Below, in pieces: positions 1 to 7,671 of a DNA stretch of 64,000 nt. A model generated the notes under the pieces. The model did no database searches and was not told where the DNA came from. It saw nothing but the letters and a program-made list of their open reading frames with translations. The position numbers and the translations under genes were made by a program. Source of the stretch: Kiritimatiellia bacterium (lineage in GTDB: Bacteria; Verrucomicrobiota; Kiritimatiellia; UBA8416; YA12-FULL-48-11). Each line of letters begins with the position of its first letter. Position 1 is the stretch's first letter. The DNA lies in NCBI GenBank assembly GCA_028716365.1, contig JAQUPZ010000005.1, positions 350,877 through 414,876 on the forward strand. The letters run 5' to 3'.

Positions 1-264
1 TCCTTTAATTAATTCAGGTTTGTTTTGATGACCAAAGGTAGATTTTTTTGTTCCTTTCCTGAAGAAACTCCGACCCAGACATGAATGTTATCGTTCACAT
101 GAACGTAACATATCTGTGAATATTTGCAACAGGAATTTTGATTTTTTGGTTCAGCACCAACAAGAACACGTAATACGAAGATACGCCACTGACAACCAGC
201 TCAGTGACTGACTGTTATCCAGGCTATTGAATATTACTTTTTAAGTTTCAAATGATAAACAGGG
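1..264. other. Left-edge non-coding stretch
   Basis: I see no convincing gene here. It is AT-rich and lies downstream of the minus-strand sulfatase. The only structured element is the inverted repeat at 87-109, listed separately. The flanking gene to the left is outside the window. Confidence 0.5.
87..109. promoter_or_regulatory. Operator-like inverted repeat
   Basis: The sequence GTTA-t-CGTTCA-CA-TGAACG-TAAC forms a near-perfect dyad with 10 paired positions per arm and one unpaired base. The size and symmetry resemble a binding site for a dimeric regulator such as a LacI or GntR protein. It lies about 150 bp beyond the sulfatase stop, so it more likely serves a gene left of the window. Function is inference only. 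Confidence 0.3.
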
Positions 265-1692
265 TTATTTCTTTTTTAACTTCGACTTGTTTTTCCGTCT
301 TGCGGACTTTTTTACTGAAGCGGACACAGGCTGATACTTCGACTCTTCGGTATCTTCCCTCCACTTTGCCAGCAGTTTGCGGTGCCGCTCAATTTCTCCC
401 GCCAGGGCATCCTCTCCCGCCAGGTTCTTCATTTCGCCCGGATCAGCATCTAGATTGAAAAACATTTCAGACGGAGTGTTGTCCGGAAATGACATATACT
501 TGTATTGTTTTGTACGGACCATGAAATTACGTTTACCGTTTCTGCACATTTCTGAAACAACGTATTCCCGGCCGGCCGTGTCCGGCTTTTCAATTACTGT
601 GCGGAGGCTTTCGCCGCGCATTTTCTCGGGCGGCTTGAGACCGGCATAATCACAGATTGTCGGCAATACGTCCGTGGTTGTTGTCAGGTGATCGTTGTCA
701 ATACGCCCGGCAGGGGTAACGCCCTTCCAGCTTATGATCAGTGGCACAGCCGCTTCATCATCAAAGTACATCATCTTTCCGGTCCAGTGATGGCGCGCCA
801 GTCCTTCCCCATGATCGCTGGTAAAAACAATAAGAGTGTTGTCTTCCTGGCCGGCGGTACGCAGGGCCTTCAGTACCTGTCCGACCTGACGGTCAACGTC
901 CTCCACCATACGATAGTACGCATAACAGTAACGTCGCCATTTATTCTCATCCCAGTCGTGATCTTTTAGCTTTGTATCCGGCATACCCTTTGGACATTCA
1001 AAGTTTTCCGGCATGGGCGGGATTTCCACCCCGTCGGCAGGCATGTATTGCTTCCTTACATCATCGAGGATCGGCGTGTTTTCGTTGGCCAGCAGGCAGA
1101 TGTCATGTGGATTTATGAATGAGACAACGAGATAGAAAGGATTATCATGTTTACGTTTCAGGAACTCTATCGCCTGGTTCATCGTTGTCTCGTCCACATC
1201 CCTTGCCAGTTTTCCCTTTCGTTCCGTTTTGTTAAGCAGTTCGAATCCGGCAATTCCTTCCTCACCAGTGGGGTAGCCGCCGGGAAGGTGCCACTTTCCT
1301 GAATAGCCGGTATCATAACCGGCTGCCTTGAAGACCTGACCGGAGATTGTAACAGCCGGATCAACCGGCACACTGTTGCAGTCAACCTTAATTTCGTGCG
1401 GGGGACGGCCAGTATGCAGGCTTGCACGGGACGGACTGCACAGCGGGAATGCGCAGTATGATTTTCGGAAGTAAACGCCATTGGCTGCAATTGAATCCAT
1501 GTTAGGGGTCTTGAGCCACTTGTTTCCCAGGGCGCTTATCACGTCAACCCGCTGCTGGTCGGTGGTAATTATCAAAACGTTGGGTTGTTTCCGGGTCTGA
1601 CCTGTCGCAATATTTTTGCCCAGTGTCAGGGCACAGAGACTGCCGGCGCCTATCTTGATGAAGTTCCGTCTGCTGATCCTATGCTGTTTCAT
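265..1692 (-). CDS. Tat-exported sulfatase (formylglycine type)
   Basis: Arylsulfatase-family hydrolase of 475 residues, expected to remove sulfate esters from glycans outside the cytoplasm. The N-terminus carries a Tat motif (SRRNFIK, residues 7-13) followed by a hydrophobic stretch. The FGly motif is CSPSR at 85-89, followed by L-H-T-G. Metal and active-site signatures are TTDQQR (43-48, Asp45), GKWH (132-135), SDHGE (292-296) and TGK around Lys306. The Cys-type motif needs an anSME or FGE maturase, not seen in this window. The C-terminus ends in an odd lysine/arginine-rich tail. The start has a good Shine-Dalgarno (GGAGGAAGG) at about 1694-1702. The gene is separated from the sialidase by 164 bp and probably has its own promoter. 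The family is clear; the substrate is unknown. Confidence 0.93.
   Translation of the reverse strand: MKQHRISRRNFIKIGAGSLCALTLGKNIATGQTRKQPNVLIITTDQQRVDVISALGNKWLKTPNMDSIAANGVYFRKSYCAFPLCSPSRASLHTGRPPHEIKVDCNSVPVDPAVTISGQVFKAAGYDTGYSGKWHLPGGYPTGEEGIAGFELLNKTERKGKLARDVDETTMNQAIEFLKRKHDNPFYLVVSFINPHDICLLANENTPILDDVRKQYMPADGVEIPPMPENFECPKGMPDTKLKDHDWDENKWRRYCYAYYRMVEDVDRQVGQVLKALRTAGQEDNTLIVFTSDHGEGLARHHWTGKMMYFDDEAAVPLIISWKGVTPAGRIDNDHLTTTTDVLPTICDYAGLKPPEKMRGESLRTVIEKPDTAGREYVVSEMCRNGKRNFMVRTKQYKYMSFPDNTPSEMFFNLDADPGEMKNLAGEDALAGEIERHRKLLAKWREDTEESKYQPVSASVKKSARRKNKSKLKKK
708..727. other. Internal position note, not a regulatory site
   Basis: This span lies within the sulfatase coding region and carries no separate function that I can support. 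The upstream inverted repeat of the sulfatase gene is at 1708-1727 and is listed there. Confidence 0.05.
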
Positions 1693-1707
1693 GCCTTCCT
1701 CCTGTAT

Positions 1708-1727
1708 GTTGTACTTAAAAATACAAC
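1708..1727 (-). promoter_or_regulatory. Inverted repeat upstream of sulfatase
   Basis: GTTGTA and TACAAC arms are separated by eight A/T-rich bases and lie directly upstream of the sulfatase Shine-Dalgarno. It would suit a repressor site or a 5'-leader hairpin. I see no matching site at the neighbouring genes, so the role is speculative. Confidence 0.3.
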
Positions 1728-1856
1728 GGCCATTTCACAGCTTTATTGTTACAGTCACTTGTTTTTTTCGGGATATTTTGTCACCCGACAGAGACAGGGT
1801 AAAACGAGAAAGGTAACGTGAGAGATCTACGGGTAAAACCTTCTTTATTAAAAAGG

Positions 1857-3107
1857 TTATTTCAATCGCCAATGCGTACTCATCAGATTGGTAGGCTCAC
1901 CCAGTTTCTTGGCCTGGTAATACACAGTCAGAATCGAACCGTCCTCTAGTTGAGCACTGGTTGGATAGCCCAGGTCCGGGCCGGGTGCCCCTGCGAGCAT
2001 GACTTGATTTTCCAAGTCCCAGGTCCGGCCTTCGTCACGGCTGATACAGGCCCGCTCACCGAATGGTTCCCTGCGATAGCCATAAACCACCAGTACCCAG
2101 CCATTGCGCAACTGGATTAAATGCGGTGGATAGCCCCAGATGCCACTGCTATGGACGAGCGACCAGGTTTTGCCTCCATCTGAGCTTTCGGACTGCATAA
2201 GAAAACACTTACTTCGGTCTTTAGGTTCGTAACGAAACATCGCGAGCAACTTACCACTGGCCAGTTCAACCAGATGCGGCTCACACATTCTTGTGGTCGA
2301 ACCCTGCGGTTTCTCAATAGTCGCAATCACACTCCACGTGCGTCCATCATCACTGGACTGCTCAACTGTAACAGTCGTCTGGTTCTGCCATTGACCGTTT
2401 CCGATATACAACAACCGCCCATCGCGCAACTGAATCGGTCCGTGCGGTGCGGTAGATACCGTTCGAACGGGTTCTCCCCAGCTTTGACCATTGTCTTCCG
2501 ACCGGCGGACCCAGTTTCCCAGCCACTTGTTCCGGATCTCTGGAGGAATCTTTTCACCGTGGCGGGCATAATGCTGGATCGCCGCCTCATAATAGGGCAA
2601 TTCAAACGCCAGCGAGGTGAACCAGCTAACCAGCAGAGTTCCTGCTTTGGTCTGAATAATGCCGGCGTCACGATCATCCAGCGGCGTACTAGTGATGGTC
2701 TGCGGCAGGGTCCAGTTTTTTCCCTGATCAAGACTGCGAATGATCTGAGTTTTCCCCCATGGGCAAACATGTGCATCGCGGTCACCTGAAAATGCCACGA
2801 TCAATTCGCCGGTACGGGTCCTGGCCAGCGTCGCCCAGCCAAGATACCGGTCCGATTCGACTACGCGCTTCAAAATAATCGGATGGCCGTGCTCGTTGAC
2901 TCCATATTCACTCCCCTGCCCAAGATATTTACCCGGCTCCCGGCATATCACCTTTGTTTCAATAATAGTTGCTATCGCATTTTCTATCGGGACAGTTGCG
3001 GCATTTGCATTATTTTCGGCGGCATAGATCATCCCGGTCAACAATCCGATAACACTGCTAAACACCCATATGAATATGGAAAAGATTCGTCTGGATAATG
3101 TCTGCAT
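1857..3107 (-). CDS. Exported sialidase-like BNR protein
   Basis: Protein of 416 residues with a hydrophobic N-terminal signal (about residues 8-30). It has five Asp-box repeats (S-x-D-x-G-x-x-W) at about 125-132, 203-210, 251-258, 308-315 and 356-363, the hallmark of six-bladed exo-alpha-sialidase propellers. Length and spacing fit a bacterial sialidase/neuraminidase-type protein acting on terminal sugars of glycans in the periplasm or outside. A canonical FRIP motif is not obvious, so sialic acid as substrate is not certain. The ATG has GGGAG as ribosome site. It follows the DUF1284-like gene by 33 bp and probably shares its transcript. A second sialidase-like gene lies at 58965-60155. Confidence 0.85.
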   Translation of the reverse strand: MQTLSRRIFSIFIWVFSSVIGLLTGMIYAAENNANAATVPIENAIATIIETKVICREPGKYLGQGSEYGVNEHGHPIILKRVVESDRYLGWATLARTRTGELIVAFSGDRDAHVCPWGKTQIIRSLDQGKNWTLPQTITSTPLDDRDAGIIQTKAGTLLVSWFTSLAFELPYYEAAIQHYARHGEKIPPEIRNKWLGNWVRRSEDNGQSWGEPVRTVSTAPHGPIQLRDGRLLYIGNGQWQNQTTVTVEQSSDDGRTWSVIATIEKPQGSTTRMCEPHLVELASGKLLAMFRYEPKDRSKCFLMQSESSDGGKTWSLVHSSGIWGYPPHLIQLRNGWVLVVYGYRREPFGERACISRDEGRTWDLENQVMLAGAPGPDLGYPTSAQLEDGSILTVYYQAKKLGEPTNLMSTHWRLK

Positions 3108-3140
3108 GTTACAGTTCTCCCTGTAAATATCGAAAGTGTT

Positions 3141-4235
3141 TCAGCCTTTGATACCCAATCGCTCCGTCCGCGCTTTCTGGTAAGGGCCGTCCTTCTCGGC
3201 GCCGCCACAGATACTCCACTCGTAGGCACTGGCCAGGTTATCGCCAAAGCCACAGATGTCACGCGTCGAGTGGATTCGTTCGTAGACCAGTTGATAAAGT
3301 TGTCGTGCCGATAACGTATCGCCGTATTTCAACCCAACCTTCTGCAGTACATCCAGGTCCTTTTTCTGGTCACGCAAAGCCATGCTTTTGCCGCCCACGC
3401 AAAAGTTGGTTGCCGGATCATACTTCTCACATGGCGGACAGATCATACAGCAGCCTGCCACCAGCATAACCGGAATGTCCGGGTTTTTCTGAATAACGTC
3501 GATTGCTTCAAACAGGTTGTCTTCCTTGATGGGGGCCAGTTTTCCCGAGCGGCCGTAAAAGCAGCTCATACACAGCAGATGATGCGGCCGGATCTTCAGT
3601 ATACGGGCTTCGTACACGTCCGCCGCTGAAGACTTCTTGTAACGAGCTTTTTCATCGACATTACGCGGCGGAAAGATGGCCTTTATGCCAAGAGCGCGGC
3701 CCTTTTCGTAATTACCACTGTTCGCCTGTGCACAGCCGCGCCAAGTCTCGGAAGTGACCTTTTCGTATCCGCAGATGTCACGAGAAACGATCACTTTGGC
3801 CAGTACTCGCTCAATCAAGTCCACGGCGGGTCGCGTATCACCCGGTACCAAGCCCAGTTTCTGCAGAATATCCAGGTCCCGTTTGGCATTAAACAACTCA
3901 CCCTCTGAAGTATCCTCGCCATGGCCCGGGTTCTGGTAGCGATAGACATGATCCGTGTTGCAGCGCAGGGTCAACGGCCGTTTACGGTCCTGACGGACCG
4001 CTTTTACAATTTCATTGAGTCGCGGATCGTCGAGGTTTTCCGTACATCCCCGGCCGATCTGGCAGATAACGCACATCAGTTGATACGGCCGTACTTCCAA
4101 TGCCACGGGACTGGAAGGTACAGGTACGGTCGGTTCCTGTGCTCCACATGCGCGCTCCGTCCGGAATGATGTGGCGCTCAGTGCTGCCGCGGCTCCGCCT
4201 GTGGTAAACATCCTTCGGGTAATACGTTGGTTCAC
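3141..4235 (-). CDS. Tat-exported duplicated DUF1284-like cysteine-rich protein
   Basis: Protein of 364 residues with a Tat signal (ITRRMFTTGG, residues 5-14). It is built from two homologous halves. Half one starts EVRPYQLMCVIC (47-58) and ends RDICGY (152-157). Half two starts KIRPHHLLCMSC (214-225) and ends RDICGF (325-330). The phrase RPHHLLC is characteristic of DUF1284, proposed iron-sulfur proteins. Cysteines include 55, 58, 64, 92, 155 and 168 in half one, and 222, 225, 262, 263, 266, 269, 279, 328 and 343 in half two. A metal or Fe-S cluster is therefore plausible and would explain Tat export of a folded holoprotein. The start is GTG with a strong GGAGGA 7-8 bases upstream. It lies between the ceramidase-like and sialidase genes with 30-33 bp gaps, so all three are probably one operon. 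Function is unknown. Confidence 0.75.
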   Translation of the reverse strand: MNQRITRRMFTTGGAAAALSATSFRTERACGAQEPTVPVPSSPVALEVRPYQLMCVICQIGRGCTENLDDPRLNEIVKAVRQDRKRPLTLRCNTDHVYRYQNPGHGEDTSEGELFNAKRDLDILQKLGLVPGDTRPAVDLIERVLAKVIVSRDICGYEKVTSETWRGCAQANSGNYEKGRALGIKAIFPPRNVDEKARYKKSSAADVYEARILKIRPHHLLCMSCFYGRSGKLAPIKEDNLFEAIDVIQKNPDIPVMLVAGCCMICPPCEKYDPATNFCVGGKSMALRDQKKDLDVLQKVGLKYGDTLSARQLYQLVYERIHSTRDICGFGDNLASAYEWSICGGAEKDGPYQKARTERLGIKG

Positions 4236-4265
4236 GATGGTCCTCCATCCTAAGGGTCATCTTAT

Positions 4266-5708
4266 TCAAGTATTTGTTTTCGCGAGTTCGGCAAGCATTT
4301 CGAGCAGGTTGTTGATGATGATAACTGAAGCATCCTCCTGAACCCTGCAGGTGCCAATCCAGGTCTCGTATCCGCCGAGCTTGTGCTGCTCCGGGGTTGG
4401 CAGGTAGCCATGTGAGGTATTGGCAAGTCCTACAACCATTGTACGGGGAAACGGACTGCGTTTCTTCAGTTCGAGCCCGATCACTGCAAACGCTTCAAAC
4501 GGAATGGCGCACACGCCAAGTTCGCCAATGCGCAGGGCCTGCAATTGAATGGCCATGGTCTTTTCTTTACGCTCATAAGCCGCAACAGTACTCCGGGCAT
4601 AGTTTACCGCGAGATTCGGCAGCTTGGCACATTCGGCCTCATCTTTAATGGCGAGTACAGTTCTGGCTGCCGCTACCTGCTCGTCCGTTGGACACCGCAA
4701 ACGCAGGACGACTTCGCGCTGGACCATACCGAGCCGCGCTTTCGCGTCGTAGGACGTTATCTTGGCCCGAGCAAACCAGGCGGCGTCGGCGGCCTTTTGC
4801 GCTATTATGCGGATCTGCTCAAACGGCTCACGCGGCGGACGTGTGACAAGAAAAGGGATGTTGTTGATATCGCCGGATGTCCCGTTGGACATCATGGCCA
4901 CGAAATCTTCGCCCCCTCCCACGCGGGAAGGCATAAGCCTGGCAAACTCACCATAATAATCAGCCGACACCTTGGCCTTCGGCGTACCACCGACATAGTG
5001 CAGGGAATAGTTTGCGTAAAGCGCGAGCGGTTTGCGTTTCGCATCCTGCACAGAGATAATGGTGATGTCCGGGTCTGTTGGTCCGGCGGGACGATCGAGA
5101 ATGTCTGGGCTTGTGCCGGGATTCATCTTTACCTGATCCATCTTGCCGAAGGGATTCAGCGGCATTTTGCCCGGCTTGAGGAACCAGCGACGGCAAGACA
5201 CCTCCTCGGGCATAGGTTGCGTGGCGACGCCAACCGCGGCGGGCCGCAGTGCAGCGTGGGCACGGACGATGGACTCGGCGATGCCATCGGTCAGGATTTT
5301 GCGATAGTTCCCTTCCTTCGATGACGGTGCGCTGTGGCTGTGGGTCGCAGATACGAGGATCTTCTCCAGTGCAATGCCGCAACGTTTCGATGCGTTGGAT
5401 TTAGCCTCATCGACAACTTCGATGGCCACGCCGAGACTGTCCACCACGACCATCGCAAGCGTGGTTGTGCCATCGTCGAGCACAAGCGCGCGGGCATGGA
5501 GCGGATCGTGCGCACTTTCAGCCATGTTCGCTTTAAAGCCGCCCGGCATATTGACCGGAAAACTCTGCGGACTGACGTCCACGGCGGCTGCACCAGCACG
5601 GAGAGATATGACTTTTTGAGCGGAAGCATCGAGGCCGAGGACCAGAGTTGAAAACAGGGTAATTGTTATGACGGTGCGGGCAACGATGTGCTGGTAGAAA
5701 AGTTTCAT
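4266..5708 (-). CDS. Neutral-ceramidase-like secreted hydrolase (paralog 1)
   Basis: Protein of 480 residues with a signal peptide (about 1-30). It matches the neutral/alkaline non-lysosomal ceramidase N-terminal domain. Signatures are RAGAAAVDVSP (37-47), a VVVD segment ending at Asp90, ATHSHSAP (122-129) with putative zinc ligands His123 and His125, YSLHYVGG near 235, and NGTSGDINN near 275. The C-terminal GGYETWIGT is shared with the paralogs at 60767-62197 and 62240-63670. Known ceramidases are longer and act on an amide bond. In PVC bacteria this short form is widespread but its substrate is not established. Start is ATG without a clear Shine-Dalgarno; an extended -10 promoter lies upstream. 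It is first in a likely operon with the DUF1284-like and sialidase genes. Confidence 0.85.
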   Translation of the reverse strand: MKLFYQHIVARTVITITLFSTLVLGLDASAQKVISLRAGAAAVDVSPQSFPVNMPGGFKANMAESAHDPLHARALVLDDGTTTLAMVVVDSLGVAIEVVDEAKSNASKRCGIALEKILVSATHSHSAPSSKEGNYRKILTDGIAESIVRAHAALRPAAVGVATQPMPEEVSCRRWFLKPGKMPLNPFGKMDQVKMNPGTSPDILDRPAGPTDPDITIISVQDAKRKPLALYANYSLHYVGGTPKAKVSADYYGEFARLMPSRVGGGEDFVAMMSNGTSGDINNIPFLVTRPPREPFEQIRIIAQKAADAAWFARAKITSYDAKARLGMVQREVVLRLRCPTDEQVAAARTVLAIKDEAECAKLPNLAVNYARSTVAAYERKEKTMAIQLQALRIGELGVCAIPFEAFAVIGLELKKRSPFPRTMVVGLANTSHGYLPTPEQHKLGGYETWIGTCRVQEDASVIIINNLLEMLAELAKTNT

Positions 5709-5729
5709 AACAATAAATTCAGCAGAGAA

Positions 5730-5757
5730 ACTCTAACATAAGCATGATGGGCGGCAA
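5730..5757 (-). promoter_or_regulatory. Promoter with extended -10, ceramidase operon
   Basis: On the minus strand, TTGCCG (5752-5757) is followed after 16 bases by TAGAGT (5730-5735), preceded by TGT as an extended -10. The block TATGTTAGAGTTT is nearly repeated upstream of the gene at 52002-52874, where TTGACG and TAGAGT have the same 16-base spacing. The two sites support each other. Confidence 0.55.
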
Positions 5758-5786
5758 GAATTGTTTATTGAAAATACAATTTTTTA

Positions 5787-7298
5787 TCAGCTGGTTCTTG
5801 TCATCGTTTTTTTCAGTTCCGGCTGGGGCAAATAGGCTCCATTCTGACGCAGTGTCTCGACAAGCTTTGCCGTGTCCAGATCACAGGCAGGTTGCCCGGT
5901 TGCAATTGACTGCACGGAAGCTGTTCCCGCGGCCTGCCCCATCATGGAAGCCGGCGGCTGTACACGAATTGCGCCGTGAACACGAACATCACTGGAATTA
6001 CACCGGCCGGCAACCCACAGGTTCTGCCATCCCCTGGGAACAAGGATGCTGTAAGGAAGGCCGAAACATTCGCCGAATTTCAGCCGGCCGCTCTTTGTAA
6101 ACTCTTTGTGATAACGTTCGTATTCGGCGTCGGAATCGTCATAGACATGGATATCCACGGCCGCATTATACACACCAATCTGATCATGGAACTGGCGCCG
6201 CGCGATGTAATCATCAAAGTTCAGTTCGTATTCGCCCACAATCCTCCGCGACTCCCTTACGCCCATCAGGTTTGCGGTGGTAACGTGTTCAATATTTTCA
6301 CAACCGAGCACATATTTACGATAGAACTCAACATATTCCCGGGCCAGTTTCCTGCCATGCATTACGCCATCGCTGAGGCTGCGGCAACGAAGGGCGTTCA
6401 TGTGAAAAACATGTCCGGCATTGAGCATTCCAACCGTCTCTCCCGTCTGGAAAAGACCTGGAACATGACGGTCCTTCTGGCTGAAGTAGCCGTCGGCAAG
6501 CGCTTTCTCAACCAATGCCTGCTGTTTGGCGGTCTTTGCCTGTTTCCAATCGATCCCTCCGCAAATGGAACAGAGAGTTGGCGGCATTATATTAGGCGTG
6601 TCCCTGCCTGCTTCCCGGCATGGAGCTCCGCATAGATCAGTCAACACGGCATCGCCCGTACCATCAACAAAAGTCTTTGCACGGACATAACGCATCCCTT
6701 CGATATTATGGATTATCACCCCGCGAACGGTGCGCGTTTGTTTGTCGACATCCGCACCAACCACCCTGGTAAAGAACCGCACATCGACTTTTGCCGCTGT
6801 CACGAGTTCATCCAGTATCAGCTTATAACCTTCGACTTTAAAAGGTGTCCAGGTATGAAACCACTTTGAGTAGAAGTCCGCGGTAACCTGCGGCGCCAGG
6901 AATCCACGCTGATGCATTGTCGTGACGATCTCGCGCATCAGTCCGCCAACCAGCATCTTTTCTCCATTAGCCATCGGATCGAAAGCAGTGACAAGGCCCG
7001 ATGTTCCCATCCCTCCGAGACAACCTGTTGCTTCAAGCAGCAGGACTTTCGAACCAAGCCGGGCGGCGCATACTGCGGCCGCAGTACCAGCCGGACCGCC
7101 ACCGGCAACAACAAGGTCGAAACCTTCCTCCACTGGAAGTTCCCGCTGGAACGAATATGTCTGGCGCGAATCCGTTCCTTTTCCCACACCCTTCGCGGTC
7201 TCAGCCCGCTTTGACGACATGGCTGCAGCTATCCCTGCAAAACCGGACACACCAACAGCCGATGATAATAAAAATGAGCGCCTTGAAGTTTTTTTCAT
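5787..7298 (-). CDS. Tat-exported FAD-dependent oxidoreductase
   Basis: FAD_oxidored-family protein of 503 residues from the chosen start. The upstream in-frame extension to 7358 lacks a ribosome site, while the ATG at 7298 has AAGGA about ten bases upstream and begins directly with a Tat signal (TSRRSFLL, residues 4-11). The dinucleotide-binding motif VVAGGGPAGTAAA is at about 63-75, followed by the acidic strand end LLLEA. VGGLMREI, VDGTGDAVLTD and the C-terminal flavin segment (WVAGRCNSSD, then MMGQAAGTA) fit the family. Such proteins oxidise unknown, perhaps sugar-derived, substrates in the periplasm and are common beside sulfatases and glycosidases in PVC genomes. A second copy is at 31633-33354. 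Confidence 0.85.
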   Translation of the reverse strand: MKKTSRRSFLLSSAVGVSGFAGIAAAMSSKRAETAKGVGKGTDSRQTYSFQRELPVEEGFDLVVAGGGPAGTAAAVCAARLGSKVLLLEATGCLGGMGTSGLVTAFDPMANGEKMLVGGLMREIVTTMHQRGFLAPQVTADFYSKWFHTWTPFKVEGYKLILDELVTAAKVDVRFFTRVVGADVDKQTRTVRGVIIHNIEGMRYVRAKTFVDGTGDAVLTDLCGAPCREAGRDTPNIMPPTLCSICGGIDWKQAKTAKQQALVEKALADGYFSQKDRHVPGLFQTGETVGMLNAGHVFHMNALRCRSLSDGVMHGRKLAREYVEFYRKYVLGCENIEHVTTANLMGVRESRRIVGEYELNFDDYIARRQFHDQIGVYNAAVDIHVYDDSDAEYERYHKEFTKSGRLKFGECFGLPYSILVPRGWQNLWVAGRCNSSDVRVHGAIRVQPPASMMGQAAGTASVQSIATGQPACDLDTAKLVETLRQNGAYLPQPELKKTMTRTS

Positions 7299-7335
7299 GA
7301 GCGAATATTCCTTTATTTTACTGAAGTGTGAGGGA

Positions 7336-7365
7336 ATTCTGATATCGCAATACGGCAACTGTCAA
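7336..7365 (-). promoter_or_regulatory. Candidate sigma-70-type promoter of FAD oxidoreductase
   Basis: Minus-strand TTGACA (7360-7365), then 18 bases, then CAGAAT (7336-7341, four of six consensus positions). The surrounding words, AACTGTCAACGC on the plus strand, recur upstream of the GH38 gene and near 22390. The -10 match is only fair. Confidence 0.4.
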
Positions 7366-7428
7366 CGCTAAAGGATGTCATGGCATGACTGTACATTATA
7401 AATGTGGGTAGATTTTTCCCTTCTTTTT

Positions 7429-7558
7429 CCGCGTCTGCGCGGAATGGAAACCGCAGGCGGCATTTCGTTGCCCGGATGGGACGGAGAAACGGTATGTGGA
7501 TTTTGCGATGCCGGCGAGGCTTGGGTTCTGCCGCTGTATACGCATACGCGGCAGAACC
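7429..7558. repeat. Intergenic hairpins in the 7299-7671 gap
   Basis: Two hairpins occupy this otherwise gene-free gap. CCGCG-TCTG-CGCGG lies at 7429-7442. A strong 11-bp stem GGTTCTGCCGC/GCGGCAGAACC with a 13-base loop lies at 7524-7558. They lie downstream of the DUF4855 gene and could stop or stabilise its transcript, but there is no T-run. They resemble the GC-rich palindromes at 22.4-22.9 kb in style. I see no gene in the rest of the gap. Confidence 0.5.
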
Positions 7559-7671
7559 TGTAACGATGCCGCTCGTGGTGAATCCTCGCGATGAACCGGG
7601 GCGCAAAAGACACTTACCGGCTTCTCCGCGAAATGCTGCCTGCTGCTTCCCGCAAATATGATTTATTCCCA

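Noticed and set aside
708..727. Regulatory site at 708-727
   Set aside because: I first miscounted the position; the inverted repeat is at 1708-1727. The feature entry at 708-727 only records that nothing is there.
4545..5324. Long plus-strand ORF opposite the ceramidase-like gene
   Set aside because: It is antisense to a clear coding gene, has no recognisable motif and no ribosome site; it is a frame shadow.
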